This document shows positions 32,224 through 41,815 of a stretch of DNA of 50,563 nucleotides, piece after piece. How positions within the stretch are numbered: position 1 is the first letter of the stretch; every line of letters starts with the position of its first letter. The stretch is taken from NCBI GenBank assembly GCA_023381615.1, contig JAMCQL010000010.1:1-50563 (forward strand). Direction: 5' to 3'. A program made the position numbers and the translations under genes. The stretch is from Bacteroidota bacterium (GTDB lineage: Bacteria > Bacteroidota > Ignavibacteria > Kryptoniales > JAKASW01). The notes below the pieces were generated by a model. That model saw nothing but the letters and a program-made list of their open reading frames with translations, had not been told where the DNA came from and searched no databases.

Positions 32224-33480
32224 CTACATGTTCTGGATTATTGCTTTCCCGAATTCGGAAGTCTTTACTTCGGTGGCGCCTTCCATCAGACGAGCAAAAT
32301 CGTATGTTACTACTTTAGACTTTATCGTCTTTTCTATTCCATTGACTATGAGATTCGCGACCTCGGTCCAGCCAAGGTATTCGAACATTAGCACGCCGCT
32401 CAATATCAACGAGCCTGGATTGACTTTGTCCTGGTTCGTGTACTTTGGCGCAGTGCCGTGTGTGGCTTCGAATATCGCAAAGCCGTTTATGTAATTGATG
32501 TTTGCACCCGGCGCAATTCCAATTCCGCCGACCTGTGCCGCAAGTGCATCGGAAATGTAATCTCCGTTCAGGTTCAAAGTTGCTATCACATCGTACTCTG
32601 CCGGTCTGGTCAGAATTTGCTGCAAGAAATTATCTGCAATTGCATCTTTGATAAGCAATTTGCCGTTGGCATTTGCTCCCTGCTGAACCTCGTCCCACGT
32701 AACAATCTTATCGCGGAATTCAGTCTTTGCCAATTCGTAACCCCAGTCTCTGAATCCGCCTTCCGTGTACTTCATGATGTTGCCCTTGTGAACAAACGTA
32801 ACGCTCTTTCTTTTGTTCGTCAGTGCATAACTAATCGCGGCGCGGATGAGTCGCTTTGAGCCTTCTTCTGAGACTGGCTTTATACCGATGCTTGAAGTCT
32901 CAGGAAACCTGATTTTCTTGACTCCCATTTCAGTCATCAGCCAATTCACAATTTTTTTTGCCTCCGGTGTTCCTGCTCGCCACTCAATTCCCGCGTAAAT
33001 GTCCTCGGTGTTCTCACGGAAGATCACCATATCGATCAATTCCGGTTTCTTCACGGGTGATGGTACACCTTCAAAGTATCTGACCGGACGAAGGCAAACA
33101 TAAAGATCAAGCATTTGGCGAAGAGCGACGTTCAGTGAACGAATACCACCGCCGACCGGCGTAGTCAATGGACCTTTTATGGCGACCGTATACTCGTTGA
33201 TAGCCTTTAACGTATCATCCGGCAGCCACACTTCCCTGCCGTAAACTTTGTTAGCTTTCTCACCGGCATAAACTTCGAACCATTCAATATTTTTTTTACC
33301 ATTGTAAGCTTTTTGGATCGCGGCATCAAAAATCGTTTTGCTCGCGTGCCAGATATCCGGGCCCGTACCGTCGCCTTCAATAAATGGGATTATGGGGTTG
33401 TCCGGTACGTGTAGTTTTCCTTCTACGGCCGTGATCTTTTCGCCCTTTGTCGGCGGAGTCAGCCTTTCATAGGAATTCAT
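32224..33480 (-). CDS. icd: Isocitrate dehydrogenase (NADP-type)
   Basis: 418 residues, close to enterobacterial Icd. It oxidatively decarboxylates isocitrate to 2-oxoglutarate. [12 protein letters not shown] opens the fold; [20 protein letters not shown] holds the isocitrate-binding serine that is phosphorylated in E. coli; [15 protein letters not shown] and [15 protein letters not shown] follow. The coenzyme loop [19 protein letters not shown] has the Lys-Tyr pair that binds the 2'-phosphate of NADP. The ATG overlaps the HIT-protein stop as ATGA. The unit ends at a canonical terminator. Confidence 0.96.
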   Translation of the reverse strand: MNSYERLTPPTKGEKITAVEGKLHVPDNPIIPFIEGDGTGPDIWHASKTIFDAAIQKAYNGKKNIEWFEVYAGEKANKVYGREVWLPDDTLKAINEYTVAIKGPLTTPVGGGIRSLNVALRQMLDLYVCLRPVRYFEGVPSPVKKPELIDMVIFRENTEDIYAGIEWRAGTPEAKKIVNWLMTEMGVKKIRFPETSSIGIKPVSEEGSKRLIRAAISYALTNKRKSVTFVHKGNIMKYTEGGFRDWGYELAKTEFRDKIVTWDEVQQGANANGKLLIKDAIADNFLQQILTRPAEYDVIATLNLNGDYISDALAAQVGGIGIAPGANINYINGFAIFEATHGTAPKYTNQDKVNPGSLILSGVLMFEYLGWTEVANLIVNGIEKTIKSKVVTYDFARLMEGATEVKTSEFGKAIIQNM

Positions 33481-33926
33481 TTTCGTTCTCCTGATTTGTC
33501 GTTGACTTTTATTTTGTCGCGAATGTTTTTCGCGTATTCTGCCATGTGCTCAGGGGACTCATAAACTTTTAGCTGCGGTCTAACTTTCAAGCCATCTCCA
33601 TCGTAACGAGGTGCTATATGGAAATGAAAATGAAACACGGACTGCCCTGCAGCTAAACCGTTATTGTTAAATATATTGAAACCTGCCGGATGAACTGAAT
33701 CAATGATTGCCTTCGCGACTATCTTCAGAGACTCCGCAATGTCAATCAAGACTTTGTCAGGAAGCTCTGAAAAGTCTTTGTAATGCTCTCTTGAAACAAC
33801 AAGTGCATGTCCGAAGTTGATCGGATTAATGTCAAGAAAGACGACGCTGTCAGAACTTTCGTATAAAATTTGAGCGTGGGCATCACCTCTAATTATCTTG
33901 CAAAACGGACAAGAATCTTGCTGCAT
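33477..33926 (-). CDS. HIT family nucleotide hydrolase/transferase
   Basis: A 149-residue histidine-triad protein, probably HinT-like, acting on nucleoside phosphoramidates or dinucleoside polyphosphates. [18 protein letters not shown] and [21 protein letters not shown] are typical, and the catalytic triad H99-x-H101-x-H103 is in [12 protein letters not shown]6 and C9 could take part in zinc binding. It is coupled to icd by a 4-nt overlap, though no functional link to the TCA cycle is known to me. Confidence 0.92.
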   Translation of the reverse strand: MQQDSCPFCKIIRGDAHAQILYESSDSVVFLDINPINFGHALVVSREHYKDFSELPDKVLIDIAESLKIVAKAIIDSVHPAGFNIFNNNGLAAGQSVFHFHFHIAPRYDGDGLKVRPQLKVYESPEHMAEYAKNIRDKIKVNDKSGERK

Positions 33927-34052
33927 GATTTTGCTAGCTACCTTTTAAAAACATTGCGTAGTTATTTTGCGGACGTGCAATCACCGTCTTCATACTTCTC
34001 AATCTCGAAAGTGCGGGTGCCTTAATTGAGATATCGGGAGACAGCCGCGAAT

Positions 34053-35204
34053 TTATCTTTTATCAATCGGTACGAAATGCACTTCATGCGGACCGACGTA
34101 ATCAGAAACTGGTCTGATCAGTCGGTTGTCGGCATACTGTTCCATCACATGAGCTGTCCAGCCCGCAACTCTGCTCACGGCAAAAATTGGAGTGAAAAGA
34201 TCGACCGGTATTCCGAGATAGTAGTAGGTTGAAGCAGAATAGAAGTCTACGTTTGGCACCAACTTCTTTTCTTTCTTCACATACTCTTCAATTTTCTCCG
34301 ACATTTCATACCATTTCATATTGCCAATGGTGTCGCCAAGCTGCCTGGAAAATTTTCTTAAGTGCTTTGCTCGCGGGTCTTCAACTTTGTAAACGCGGTG
34401 CCCGAAACCGGGAACCTTTTTCTTTTGCGCGAAGAATTTCTGCAAATACGGTTCAATATTATTCAACGTCTTGATGTCAAGAAGCATGTTCATCACGTCT
34501 TCGTTTGCACCGCCGTGCAGCGGCCCCTTCAAAGTGCCGACTGCCGAAGTGATTGCAGAATAGATATCTGAAAGTGTTGCCGCAGTAACTCTTGCCGAAA
34601 AGGTCGAAGCGTTGAATTCGTGATCTGCGTGCAGAACAAGTGCGCAATCGAGAGTCTTTGAAGCGGTTGTACCCGGCTCAACACCGTTTATCATATAAAG
34701 AAAATTTGCTGAATGATTTAGCGACGGTTCAGGCTTCAGATAGTCGCCGTTAGAACGGAGCCTATGAAAGTTGGCAACAATCGTCGGCAACTTTGCGACT
34801 AACCTGACCGATTTTCTCCAGTTTGCTTCGGTAGAAGTGGCGCTTGATTCCTCATCGTAGAGTCCAAGAAGCGAAACCGCCGTACGAAGCACGTCCATTG
34901 GATTAGAGCTTTTCGGGACTGACTTCAGGAAAGTTATTACCTGCTCCGGCAGATCTCGATTCGTTGAGAGCTCTTTTTGAAGCTTTAAAAGTTCATCCTT
35001 TTTGGGAAGCGAACCGTGCCAAAGCAAGTATATGACTTCTTCAAAAGTCGCATTCGCTGCAAGTTCATCTGTGTTTATTCCACGATAAACAAGCTCGCCT
35101 TTGTAACCATCAATGAAACAAATTGAAGACTGTCCGGCGACTATTCCATCAAGTCCTTTTGAAAACGATACTGGTGCGTTTGTTGCAGAAACAGAATCAG
35201 GCAT
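34053..35204 (-). CDS. gltA: Citrate synthase (short, type II-like/2-methylcitrate synthase family)
   Basis: 383 residues. It condenses oxaloacetate and acetyl-CoA. GLDGIVAGQSSICFIDGYKGELVYRG is the N-terminal signature of the roughly 370-residue dimeric class. Active-site residues are in HADHEFNASTFSAR, LKGPLHGGANEDV (His), PGFGHRVYK (His) and PNVDFYSASTYYYLGIP (Asp). Some enzymes of this length prefer propionyl-CoA (methylcitrate synthase), but the nearby acnA and icd favour the TCA role. The ribosome site (AAGGA, 11 nt away) is distant. Confidence 0.95.
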   Translation of the reverse strand: MPDSVSATNAPVSFSKGLDGIVAGQSSICFIDGYKGELVYRGINTDELAANATFEEVIYLLWHGSLPKKDELLKLQKELSTNRDLPEQVITFLKSVPKSSNPMDVLRTAVSLLGLYDEESSATSTEANWRKSVRLVAKLPTIVANFHRLRSNGDYLKPEPSLNHSANFLYMINGVEPGTTASKTLDCALVLHADHEFNASTFSARVTAATLSDIYSAITSAVGTLKGPLHGGANEDVMNMLLDIKTLNNIEPYLQKFFAQKKKVPGFGHRVYKVEDPRAKHLRKFSRQLGDTIGNMKWYEMSEKIEEYVKKEKKLVPNVDFYSASTYYYLGIPVDLFTPIFAVSRVAGWTAHVMEQYADNRLIRPVSDYVGPHEVHFVPIDKR

Positions 35205-35235
35205 CTAAGTTCATTTCCTTTTTTGATTTCTTACA

Positions 35236-35264
35236 AATTTACGCCAAATCTTACGGACAATCAA
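35236..35264 (-). promoter_or_regulatory. Putative citrate synthase promoter
   Basis: TTGATT (35264-35259), a 17-bp spacer and TAAATT (35241-35236) on the minus strand. The -35 box overlaps the stop codon of the upstream protease gene. Confidence 0.45.
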
Positions 35265-36910
35265 TGACTTAAACCGAGTATCCGATCATAGACCGGAAAA
35301 TTTTCAAGGAGTGACTCCGCGACTTTTGCCTGTCTATCGTATCTGAGTGCCGCTTTTGTCTGAGCGGTGTCGCCGCCAAATCTTCCGATAATCTCGGTAC
35401 TCAGAAGTTCCGATATTTCTTTCGAATGCTTTTCAAAAAGTCCTCTCTCATCTGCGCGAATTTTGTCCGCTATGGCGATGATATCCTTGTCAATTGAAGG
35501 ATCGTAATGTGAACTCGATGCAAGGTTGTGGGCTTCTCCCATCATTTGTGCGAGACGGGAGCTATAAGTGAAATTATTCTTTTCGATGAAATCTCTGAAT
35601 TCATTTAGCACTTCTTTTCCGGCTGTGAAACCGGAAGGTATTGAATCGTGCTTTGAGCGAAAGTTAGTTGCAAAGTTGAAGAAATATCCGCCGCGCATCA
35701 ACTGCAGAACGTAATCCGAATACTTTTCTGAGGCGACGATCGAGTCAGGCGTTATTCCTCCTGCTTCGTAAACTCCTCTTCCGTCCAGCGTTCTGAATTC
35801 TTTTCTAAGACTGTCCGGAAGAATTGCGTTCTCGCCATCGCGACGGCGTTCATAATTAATCTTCTGTATGCATCTTCCGCTTGGCGTGTAATATTTTGCC
35901 GTTGTTATTTTCAACTCCGCGTCATATCCAAGAGGAAGAATAGTCTGCACGAGTCCTTTACCAAATGTCGTTGTTCCGACTATCACCGCTCGATCCAAAT
36001 CCTGCAGCGCTCCGGTTACGATTTCACTTGCACTCGCGCTGTTGCCGTTCACCAGCACAGCCATCGGAATATTGGGGGCGATCGGGTCCTGGTCTGAAAC
36101 ATATTTTTTGTCCGAGGACGGATTGCGGCCTTTGGTCATTACAATCACGCTTCCCTTGGGAACGAAAAGCTCGGCGATATTCACTGCCGATTCAAGCAGC
36201 CCGCCCGGGTTGTTTCGCAAATCGAGTATCAAGCCCTTGAGCTTCGTGCGAGCCATTAGGTCTGTTAACGCATCCCTTACTTCCTGGTCTGAACCGCGGG
36301 AGAACTGATCGAGTTTAATAAAGCCGATGCTTGAGTCTGCAATCCCATAATAAGAAACGGACTTCAATCTGACTTCCGTACGCACCAGGACAACTGTGAA
36401 CGGTTTCTCTTCGCCTTCTCGTTTGATCGTGAGAGTAACTTGACTGCCCGGTTCGCCGCGCACCATGTTGCTGATGTCGTTAAGCTTCATCTTGGATACG
36501 TCTGAGCTGTCTATCTTTAAAATTTGATCGCCGATCCTTAATCCCTGTCTCTGGGCGCTGTAACCGTCAAACACGCCGGTTATTATGACTTTGCCGTTTG
36601 CGGTCCCAATCGATACTCCTATCCCGCCGTACTTCCCGGTTGTCAGCATATCGATCTCGCCGCTATTTCCCTTGTCCATGTAAACAGTATAAGGATCAAG
36701 CGATGCGAGCATTGCATCGATCCCGGTTCTCATAAATTGCTGCGGAGACACAGGGTCAACATAATTATCAATAACGTCTTTATATACAGTACCAAATAGA
36801 TCTATACTTCGTTTGACTTCAAAAAAAGTATCACTGTTCTGTATTGCGACAAATCCTATGCTTGTCCCAATCAACAAAACCGATAATATCACAAGAACTT
36901 TACGGCGCAT
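35261..36910 (-). CDS. C-terminal processing peptidase (S41 family, CtpA/Prc-like)
   Basis: 549 residues from the ATG at 36910, which has a strong GAGGAG site; upstream in-frame codons lie inside tmk. A signal anchor (KVLVILSVLLIGTSIGFVAIQ) sends it to the periplasm. The PDZ domain spans about residues 90-180 (YGGIGVSIGTANGKVIITGVFDGYSAQRQGLRIGDQILKI). The tail-specific protease domain has GLILDLRNNPGGLLESAV and the catalytic triad S293 (GNSASASEI), K318 and Q322 (TFGKGLVQT), spaced exactly as in CtpB. The 150-residue C-terminal part is helical and variable in the family. Substrates are probably envelope proteins with exposed C-termini. It overlaps tmk by 11 nt. Confidence 0.94.
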   Translation of the reverse strand: MRRKVLVILSVLLIGTSIGFVAIQNSDTFFEVKRSIDLFGTVYKDVIDNYVDPVSPQQFMRTGIDAMLASLDPYTVYMDKGNSGEIDMLTTGKYGGIGVSIGTANGKVIITGVFDGYSAQRQGLRIGDQILKIDSSDVSKMKLNDISNMVRGEPGSQVTLTIKREGEEKPFTVVLVRTEVRLKSVSYYGIADSSIGFIKLDQFSRGSDQEVRDALTDLMARTKLKGLILDLRNNPGGLLESAVNIAELFVPKGSVIVMTKGRNPSSDKKYVSDQDPIAPNIPMAVLVNGNSASASEIVTGALQDLDRAVIVGTTTFGKGLVQTILPLGYDAELKITTAKYYTPSGRCIQKINYERRRDGENAILPDSLRKEFRTLDGRGVYEAGGITPDSIVASEKYSDYVLQLMRGGYFFNFATNFRSKHDSIPSGFTAGKEVLNEFRDFIEKNNFTYSSRLAQMMGEAHNLASSSHYDPSIDKDIIAIADKIRADERGLFEKHSKEISELLSTEIIGRFGGDTAQTKAALRYDRQAKVAESLLENFPVYDRILGLSH

Positions 36911-37541
36911 TTCTCTCCTCTGCCACTTTTTTAATTCTGTACAATACCTCATCAAGAATCTTATCTGACATACTCTGAACCGAGTCCTTTCCATCGACGA
37001 TTACAAAACGTTTTGGTTCCTTGCGTGCGCAATAAGAAAAGCCTTCGATGATTTTCTCGAAAAATTTCACTTCGGCGTCTTCCATACGGTCAGCCGAACG
37101 ACCGGCGAGCAATCTTCTCTGCAATGCTGTTTCAACGTCAAGCTTCACGAGAAAGACAACATCAGGTACAATTTCATGAGTTGCAAACCGGCTGACAGAC
37201 TCAACGTCTTTGACCGGAATTCCTCTTCCAAACCCTTGATAAGCAATTGAAGAGTAGTAATAGCGATCAAGAATCACAACGTTGCCGGAGTTGAGCAGTG
37301 GAATTGCTCTTTCACTAATCAGCTGAGCACGGCTCGCGCTGAAAAGCAAAAACTCCGTTACCGGATCGATTTTCATGTCAGTTCTATGAAGCAGAAGTTC
37401 ACGCACTCCTTCACCAAGTTTGGTTCCGCCCGGTTCGCGGACAACTTCGTTCGGAAAACCTTTCTCTCGAAGTCGTTTGGAGAGAAGTTCTGCCTGTGTC
37501 GTCTTTCCGCTTCCGTCGATTCCTTCAAACGCTATTAACAT
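36900..37541 (-). CDS. tmk: Thymidylate kinase
   Basis: 213 residues. It phosphorylates dTMP to dTDP. The P-loop GIDGSGKT (residues 7-14), the DR(Y/H) motif in VVILDRYYYSSIAYQG and the lid RRLLAGRSADRMEDAEVKFFEK are present. VREPGGTKLGEGVRELLL is the dTMP-binding region. It starts a minus-strand unit with the S41 protease and is divergent from the AsmA-like gene 104 nt away. Confidence 0.97.
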   Translation of the reverse strand: MLIAFEGIDGSGKTTQAELLSKRLREKGFPNEVVREPGGTKLGEGVRELLLHRTDMKIDPVTEFLLFSASRAQLISERAIPLLNSGNVVILDRYYYSSIAYQGFGRGIPVKDVESVSRFATHEIVPDVVFLVKLDVETALQRRLLAGRSADRMEDAEVKFFEKIIEGFSYCARKEPKRFVIVDGKDSVQSMSDKILDEVLYRIKKVAEERNAP

Positions 37542-37609
37542 ATCTCAAAATAACTTCGTTGCAAAAGTTTTCCAATTACTATAAATGTCCACATCCGTGC
37601 CATGACAAA

Positions 37610-37638
37610 TTGATAATAGACCTCATAAAACCTATATT
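37610..37638 (+). promoter_or_regulatory. Putative promoter of the AsmA-rsmA-PAP2 operon
   Basis: TTGATA (37610-37615), a 17-bp spacer and TATATT (37633-37638), each box matching 5 of 6 consensus bases. The -10 ends only 7 nt before the AsmA-like start codon at 37646, so the mRNA would be leaderless or nearly so, in keeping with the lack of a ribosome site there. Confidence 0.55.
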
Positions 37639-37645
37639 TTTACCG

Positions 37646-40021
37646 ATGAAACGAAGTACAAGACTAATTAAAGCTGCCGCCGTTATAGTAGGAATAATCA
37701 TCTTTCTCGCAATAATTTTCTCAAAGGTAATTTTCAGCAGCGACAGGTTGACTGCCCTCGTTCTTCCGCGGATAAGCCAGATACTAAATCGCGATGTTTC
37801 CGCCGAGCAAGTTGAGCTTTCTTTCTTTCCCACGATTGGAATTCGAATTACCGGACTGCGAGTCTCAAACCCCGACTACGGAAAGTTCGAGAGCCCATAT
37901 CTTCTTGATGCGAAAGCAGTCGTCATTGATGCAAAAATACTTCCGCTCCTCAAGAATCGTTTGGAAATAAATAACGTCATTTTCTATTCTCCGACTTTTT
38001 ATATCGAGCAAAATTCAAAAGGTAGATTAAACACAGACCGGCTGCTCAATGAATCCTTTTACAGGGAGAGAAAGAATGTCAGAGGATCTCTATCCAGTCT
38101 GCTCCTTTCAAATTTTGAGGTGACTAACGGAAACGTAATTTGGTACAACGACAAGACGGGAATCTCCGCCAAGTTTCTTAATGTTGATTTCACTTCACGA
38201 ATCAAGACCGTTGTCGAAGAGAACAAGCTTTTGCTCAATTCCAAATTGAAGGTCGATAAGTTCGAACTTTGGAAGGACAACTCCGAGCTCTTTAATGGGA
38301 GTCCGATTACTCTTTCCTCAAAGCTTGATTACGATAAACGCCACGACTTAGTGCACATCCAGTCTGACAATGCCTCTCTCTTCGGAATCAAGCTTCGCTC
38401 CTCGGTGTCTCTTGCCTTCTATCCGCGAATCGAAATCAACATCTACACCGTCAGTGCAGATTCCTCTGCTGCGAGTCTTTACAATGTACTTCCGGAGTTT
38501 TTGCAAAATGAGGTAATAGAAAAATCGATCGAAGGCAAGCTCGCACTCGAGTTTCGTTATACTAAGCGCTTTGACAATGCAGATATAAGTTTCTTAGCCA
38601 GTATGAAAAATTTTCGGGCGGAACTTCAGTCTGGGGATTCTTTGTCCGTTAAAGAATTGAGGGCGAGCTATCAAGTAGTGAATGATTCTTCCGCTTTCAG
38701 ATTTTCGGTGCCAAGCGCCGTGCTCGGTGAAAACTATGCGTCATTTAACTTCACGGTCATTCCTCCCAAGACCGCGATGGCGCAGGTGTTAGTTGATCTT
38801 AACCTGAAAAAGCTTGCGCGTAATTTAGGTGTTCCTGATGTCGACAGGTTATCAGGTTCGCTTCGCGCAAAATACAACTTCAATTACGATTCCAAAGCCC
38901 ACAGGGTCAATGCGGACGGACTTGTAACATTTGCGAACGCTCTCATACAGATTCCGGTCGGCATAGACACTTTGTATCGCGGCGAATTCGACGGCAGTAT
39001 TTCTTTAAGAAACAATTATGCCACATTCAACAAACTACTGGTCCGACTTGGCGCCACTGATTTAGTTCTGACGGGCACTCTGACAAACTATCAGGGCGTC
39101 TTCCTTGGTGATAAAACCATGTTGCCGTCTTTGAAGCTCAGCGTTGTGTCTAAAACTTTCAGCACGATCGGACTATTGCCGCACATGAATCTAAATCTCG
39201 GCAGACAGTCGCTTGCGTGGCTGCCAACCGCAAACGTTTCTTTGGATTTTAATATCGGGAAATTTGTTCTGCCTACCGATACACTTTCAAAAGTGTCCGG
39301 CAGGATAGATTTGTTGGATTATTTCGTGAAGCTGAAAAAACTTAATTATACTTCCTCGATAGGCAATTTCTCCGTTGCAGGTTGGACCGATTATAGTCAG
39401 GAATCAAGAACTACATTCAGTATACGAACACAGGTCAGTACTAATAACTTTGGAAAGCTTATCCGCCGGTATTTAGGGAGAGTTGAGATTATCGGCGGCG
39501 GCGGAAAAGGCGTGCTCACGCTAAACGGAGTTTACAGCGATTCCGGAAAGGTTGACCTCGCAAGCCTGGGAGGCAGAGGTCAAATGAAGATTTTCAATGT
39601 TTCAATAAAGAACTACGCTGTTCTAAACAAGCTCTACAACTTCCTTGGAGCACGCGGTAAAGATTCACTCAAGTTGAGCAATGCTTCTTTCACTTTTGAT
39701 GTAACCGATGGGAGAGTTTATTTCAACAGGCTTATTGCCTTCGGTAGGCCGTTCGATTTTAAGTTAGATGGATGGCACGGTTTTGACGGAACTCTGGACT
39801 ACAAACTCGCGATAAAATTCTACCCGCCAATAAGCTCTCAGATTACGCGTTACTTAAAATCCTCTTATCCCGATTTGAGTCCCTCCTCAGATGGTACGCT
39901 GGCGTTGGGATTAGTCGCCGGCGGTACCACAAACGACGCACGTTTTACAATTGTTTCGTTCAAAGGGAAAATCGCCGACAAAGCGATTCATAATCCAAAC
40001 AATTTCCTGTCTTTAAGGTGA
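37646..40021 (+). CDS. AsmA family protein
   Basis: A 791-residue envelope protein. After MKRSTRLIKAAA comes one membrane anchor (VIVGIIIFLAIIFSKVIF), then a long beta-rich periplasmic part. LPRISQILNRDVSAEQVELSFFPTIGIRITGLRVSNPDYG and LLDAKAVVIDAKILPLLKNRLEINNVIFYSPTFYIEQN are the characteristic N-terminal AsmA repeats. The C-terminus (KIFNVSIKNYAVLNKLYNFLG, SFTFDVTDGRVYFNRLIAFG) matches the AsmA-C region. AsmA-like proteins are thought to form hydrophobic grooves that carry phospholipids to the outer membrane. The ATG at 37646 is chosen because the frame upstream overlaps tmk and lacks a membrane anchor. It is coupled to rsmA by a 4-nt GTGA overlap. Confidence 0.9.
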   Translation: MKRSTRLIKAAAVIVGIIIFLAIIFSKVIFSSDRLTALVLPRISQILNRDVSAEQVELSFFPTIGIRITGLRVSNPDYGKFESPYLLDAKAVVIDAKILPLLKNRLEINNVIFYSPTFYIEQNSKGRLNTDRLLNESFYRERKNVRGSLSSLLLSNFEVTNGNVIWYNDKTGISAKFLNVDFTSRIKTVVEENKLLLNSKLKVDKFELWKDNSELFNGSPITLSSKLDYDKRHDLVHIQSDNASLFGIKLRSSVSLAFYPRIEINIYTVSADSSAASLYNVLPEFLQNEVIEKSIEGKLALEFRYTKRFDNADISFLASMKNFRAELQSGDSLSVKELRASYQVVNDSSAFRFSVPSAVLGENYASFNFTVIPPKTAMAQVLVDLNLKKLARNLGVPDVDRLSGSLRAKYNFNYDSKAHRVNADGLVTFANALIQIPVGIDTLYRGEFDGSISLRNNYATFNKLLVRLGATDLVLTGTLTNYQGVFLGDKTMLPSLKLSVVSKTFSTIGLLPHMNLNLGRQSLAWLPTANVSLDFNIGKFVLPTDTLSKVSGRIDLLDYFVKLKKLNYTSSIGNFSVAGWTDYSQESRTTFSIRTQVSTNNFGKLIRRYLGRVEIIGGGGKGVLTLNGVYSDSGKVDLASLGGRGQMKIFNVSIKNYAVLNKLYNFLGARGKDSLKLSNASFTFDVTDGRVYFNRLIAFGRPFDFKLDGWHGFDGTLDYKLAIKFYPPISSQITRYLKSSYPDLSPSSDGTLALGLVAGGTTNDARFTIVSFKGKIADKAIHNPNNFLSLR

Positions 40022-40860
40022 GAGTTCCCCAGAAGTCCTTCAGGAAATCGGTGAGGTCTTCCTACTCTAATGGAATAGTATCGCATCGTGCAAAGAAGTC
40101 TCTAGGGCAGAATTTCTTAACCGACGACAACATTGCCCGCAAGATTGTGGGGTCATTGTCGCTCTCTAAAGAAGATTTTGTTGTCGAGATTGGTCCCGGA
40201 AAAGGAGCTTTGACAAAATTAATCTCAAAGAGTAATGCGAAAGTTGAAGCCATTGAAAAGGACAACCATCTTTTCGGAATCTTGCAAGAGAAATTCTCGG
40301 TGTTTCCAAATGTCAAAATAATCAACGCTGATTTTCTCGAATGGAAATTCCCTGTTTCTCGCAGTCTTGCCAAAGTCGTTGGAAACATTCCTTACAACTT
40401 GACGAGCAGTATCGTTTCAAAATTGGTGGATGGGCGTGCCAAGATCGATTTTGCAATACTGATGGTGCAGGATGAGGTTGCAAAAAGGCTTTCCGCCGCC
40501 GTCGGTACAAAAGACTATGGCTCCATTTCGATCCGCCTGCAGCTTGTGGCGGACGTGAAGAAGCTATTCCCTGTCAGCCCAAATTGCTTTCAACCGAAGC
40601 CGAAGGTCAATTCAAGAATAATTAAGATCACCTTCCGGAAGAGAGAGATACTTGATAACGAGAGCGAATTTGTGAGTTTCATAAAAAGAGCTTTCGGGAT
40701 GCGAAGGAAGATGTTCAGGCATTTCGTCTCGCACTACTACGGAAAAGAGTCCGTAAATCTTTTACCAGAAAATTTCAAGACTAATCGGATAGAAAGTTTC
40801 ACACCCGAAGATATCTATCATCTTTTTACAATTCTGGAGAACAATGTTCAAGCTTACTGA
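40018..40860 (+). CDS. rsmA: 16S rRNA (adenine(1518)-N(6)/adenine(1519)-N(6))-dimethyltransferase
   Basis: 280 residues. It dimethylates the two adjacent adenines near the 3' end of 16S rRNA and checks late 30S assembly. HRAKKSLGQNFLTDDNIARKI, VVEIGPGKGALTKL (SAM loop) and VVGNIPYNLTSSIVSKL (NIPY catalytic motif) are diagnostic; CFQPKPKVNSRIIKI and FIKRAFGMRRKMFRH complete the fold. It begins with GTG at 40018 overlapping the AsmA-like stop and ends 17 nt inside the PAP2 gene. Confidence 0.96.
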   Translation: MRVPQKSFRKSVRSSYSNGIVSHRAKKSLGQNFLTDDNIARKIVGSLSLSKEDFVVEIGPGKGALTKLISKSNAKVEAIEKDNHLFGILQEKFSVFPNVKIINADFLEWKFPVSRSLAKVVGNIPYNLTSSIVSKLVDGRAKIDFAILMVQDEVAKRLSAAVGTKDYGSISIRLQLVADVKKLFPVSPNCFQPKPKVNSRIIKITFRKREILDNESEFVSFIKRAFGMRRKMFRHFVSHYYGKESVNLLPENFKTNRIESFTPEDIYHLFTILENNVQAY

Positions 40861-41752
40861 ACTGAGACCACTCGATAGGTTGAATATACTGGGTCTCATC
40901 GGCATCGCGGTTGTTGCGGTGGTTTTCCATAGCCGCGTGGAATACTATCTGACTATTCTGATAGTAAACATCGCCGTCTCTCTGGCGCTTATCGTCTTGA
41001 TGAATTGGGATTCTAAAAGCCGCAATTTAATAACAAGATTTCTTGCAAGATGGTACACACTGCCTTTGATTTTTCTGACATTCAAAGAAATGTACCTGAT
41101 GGTGCATCCAATAAACCCGCACGATCTAGATTACCTCCTTATAAGAATTGATAGAGTAATTTTTGGGACTGACCCGACCGCTTTCCTGGACAAGATAGCG
41201 ACTCCGGGTTTGACCGAGTTCCTCCAAATATGTTACAGCAGTTTTTATTTTTTGTGGATCATTTTGGGAATTGATCTTTTGAGAAAGGGCGATAACAAGG
41301 GGTTTTACTTTTTCTTTTTCGTTTTGATGTACGGTTTCTATACTTCATACATCGGCTATCTCTTCGTCCCGGCAATTGGTCCGAGATTTACGCTATATGA
41401 CTTTGCGAAATTAGATAGCCAACTTCCCGGATTATATCTGACACCATTTTTGAGAAATGTCATAAACTCCGGTGAATCGATTACGAATGTCGCACAAGCC
41501 GCGATGCTCGCACAGCGGGATTGTTTTCCAAGCGGGCACACGGAGATGACGCTAATAACCATGTTGACTGCGATAAAGTACAGAGCAAAATCAGCGATGG
41601 TAATCTTGCCTCTCGGCGCTGGTTTAATTTTCGCCACAATTTACATGAGATACCATTACGGAGTGGATGTAATTGCCGGCGCTTTATTTGCAATTTTTGT
41701 ACTGTTGACCGCGAACTGGCTGGAATCGAAATTACAGAGCAAAAAGAGATGA
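40844..41752 (+). CDS. PAP2-superfamily membrane phosphatase (AUR1/inositol-phosphorylceramide-synthase-like)
   Basis: A 302-residue protein with about six membrane segments. The conserved phosphatase signatures 2 and 3 are present: CFPSGHTEMTL (PSGH) and YMRYHYGVDVIAG (R-x5-H-x3-D variant). The first signature (K-x6-RP) is not obvious; VPAIGPRF sits in its place, as in AUR1-like members. Likely substrates are lipid phosphates or polar-head-group transfer reactions at the membrane surface. Coupled to rsmA by overlap. The lipid target is unknown; with AsmA in the same operon an envelope-lipid role is plausible. Confidence 0.87.
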   Translation: MFKLTELRPLDRLNILGLIGIAVVAVVFHSRVEYYLTILIVNIAVSLALIVLMNWDSKSRNLITRFLARWYTLPLIFLTFKEMYLMVHPINPHDLDYLLIRIDRVIFGTDPTAFLDKIATPGLTEFLQICYSSFYFLWIILGIDLLRKGDNKGFYFFFFVLMYGFYTSYIGYLFVPAIGPRFTLYDFAKLDSQLPGLYLTPFLRNVINSGESITNVAQAAMLAQRDCFPSGHTEMTLITMLTAIKYRAKSAMVILPLGAGLIFATIYMRYHYGVDVIAGALFAIFVLLTANWLESKLQSKKR

Positions 41753-41815
41753 ACCAACAGTAAAGCTGACTGTTCCAATTTTGAAGAAGTTGAGATGAGT
41801 GAAGGTTTGAACATC

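Noticed and set aside
33967..34034. Inverted repeat TCTCAAT...ATTGAGA in the gap between citrate synthase and the HIT gene
   Set aside because: A 7-bp stem with a loop of about 20 nt and no T-tract; too weak to call a terminator or operator.
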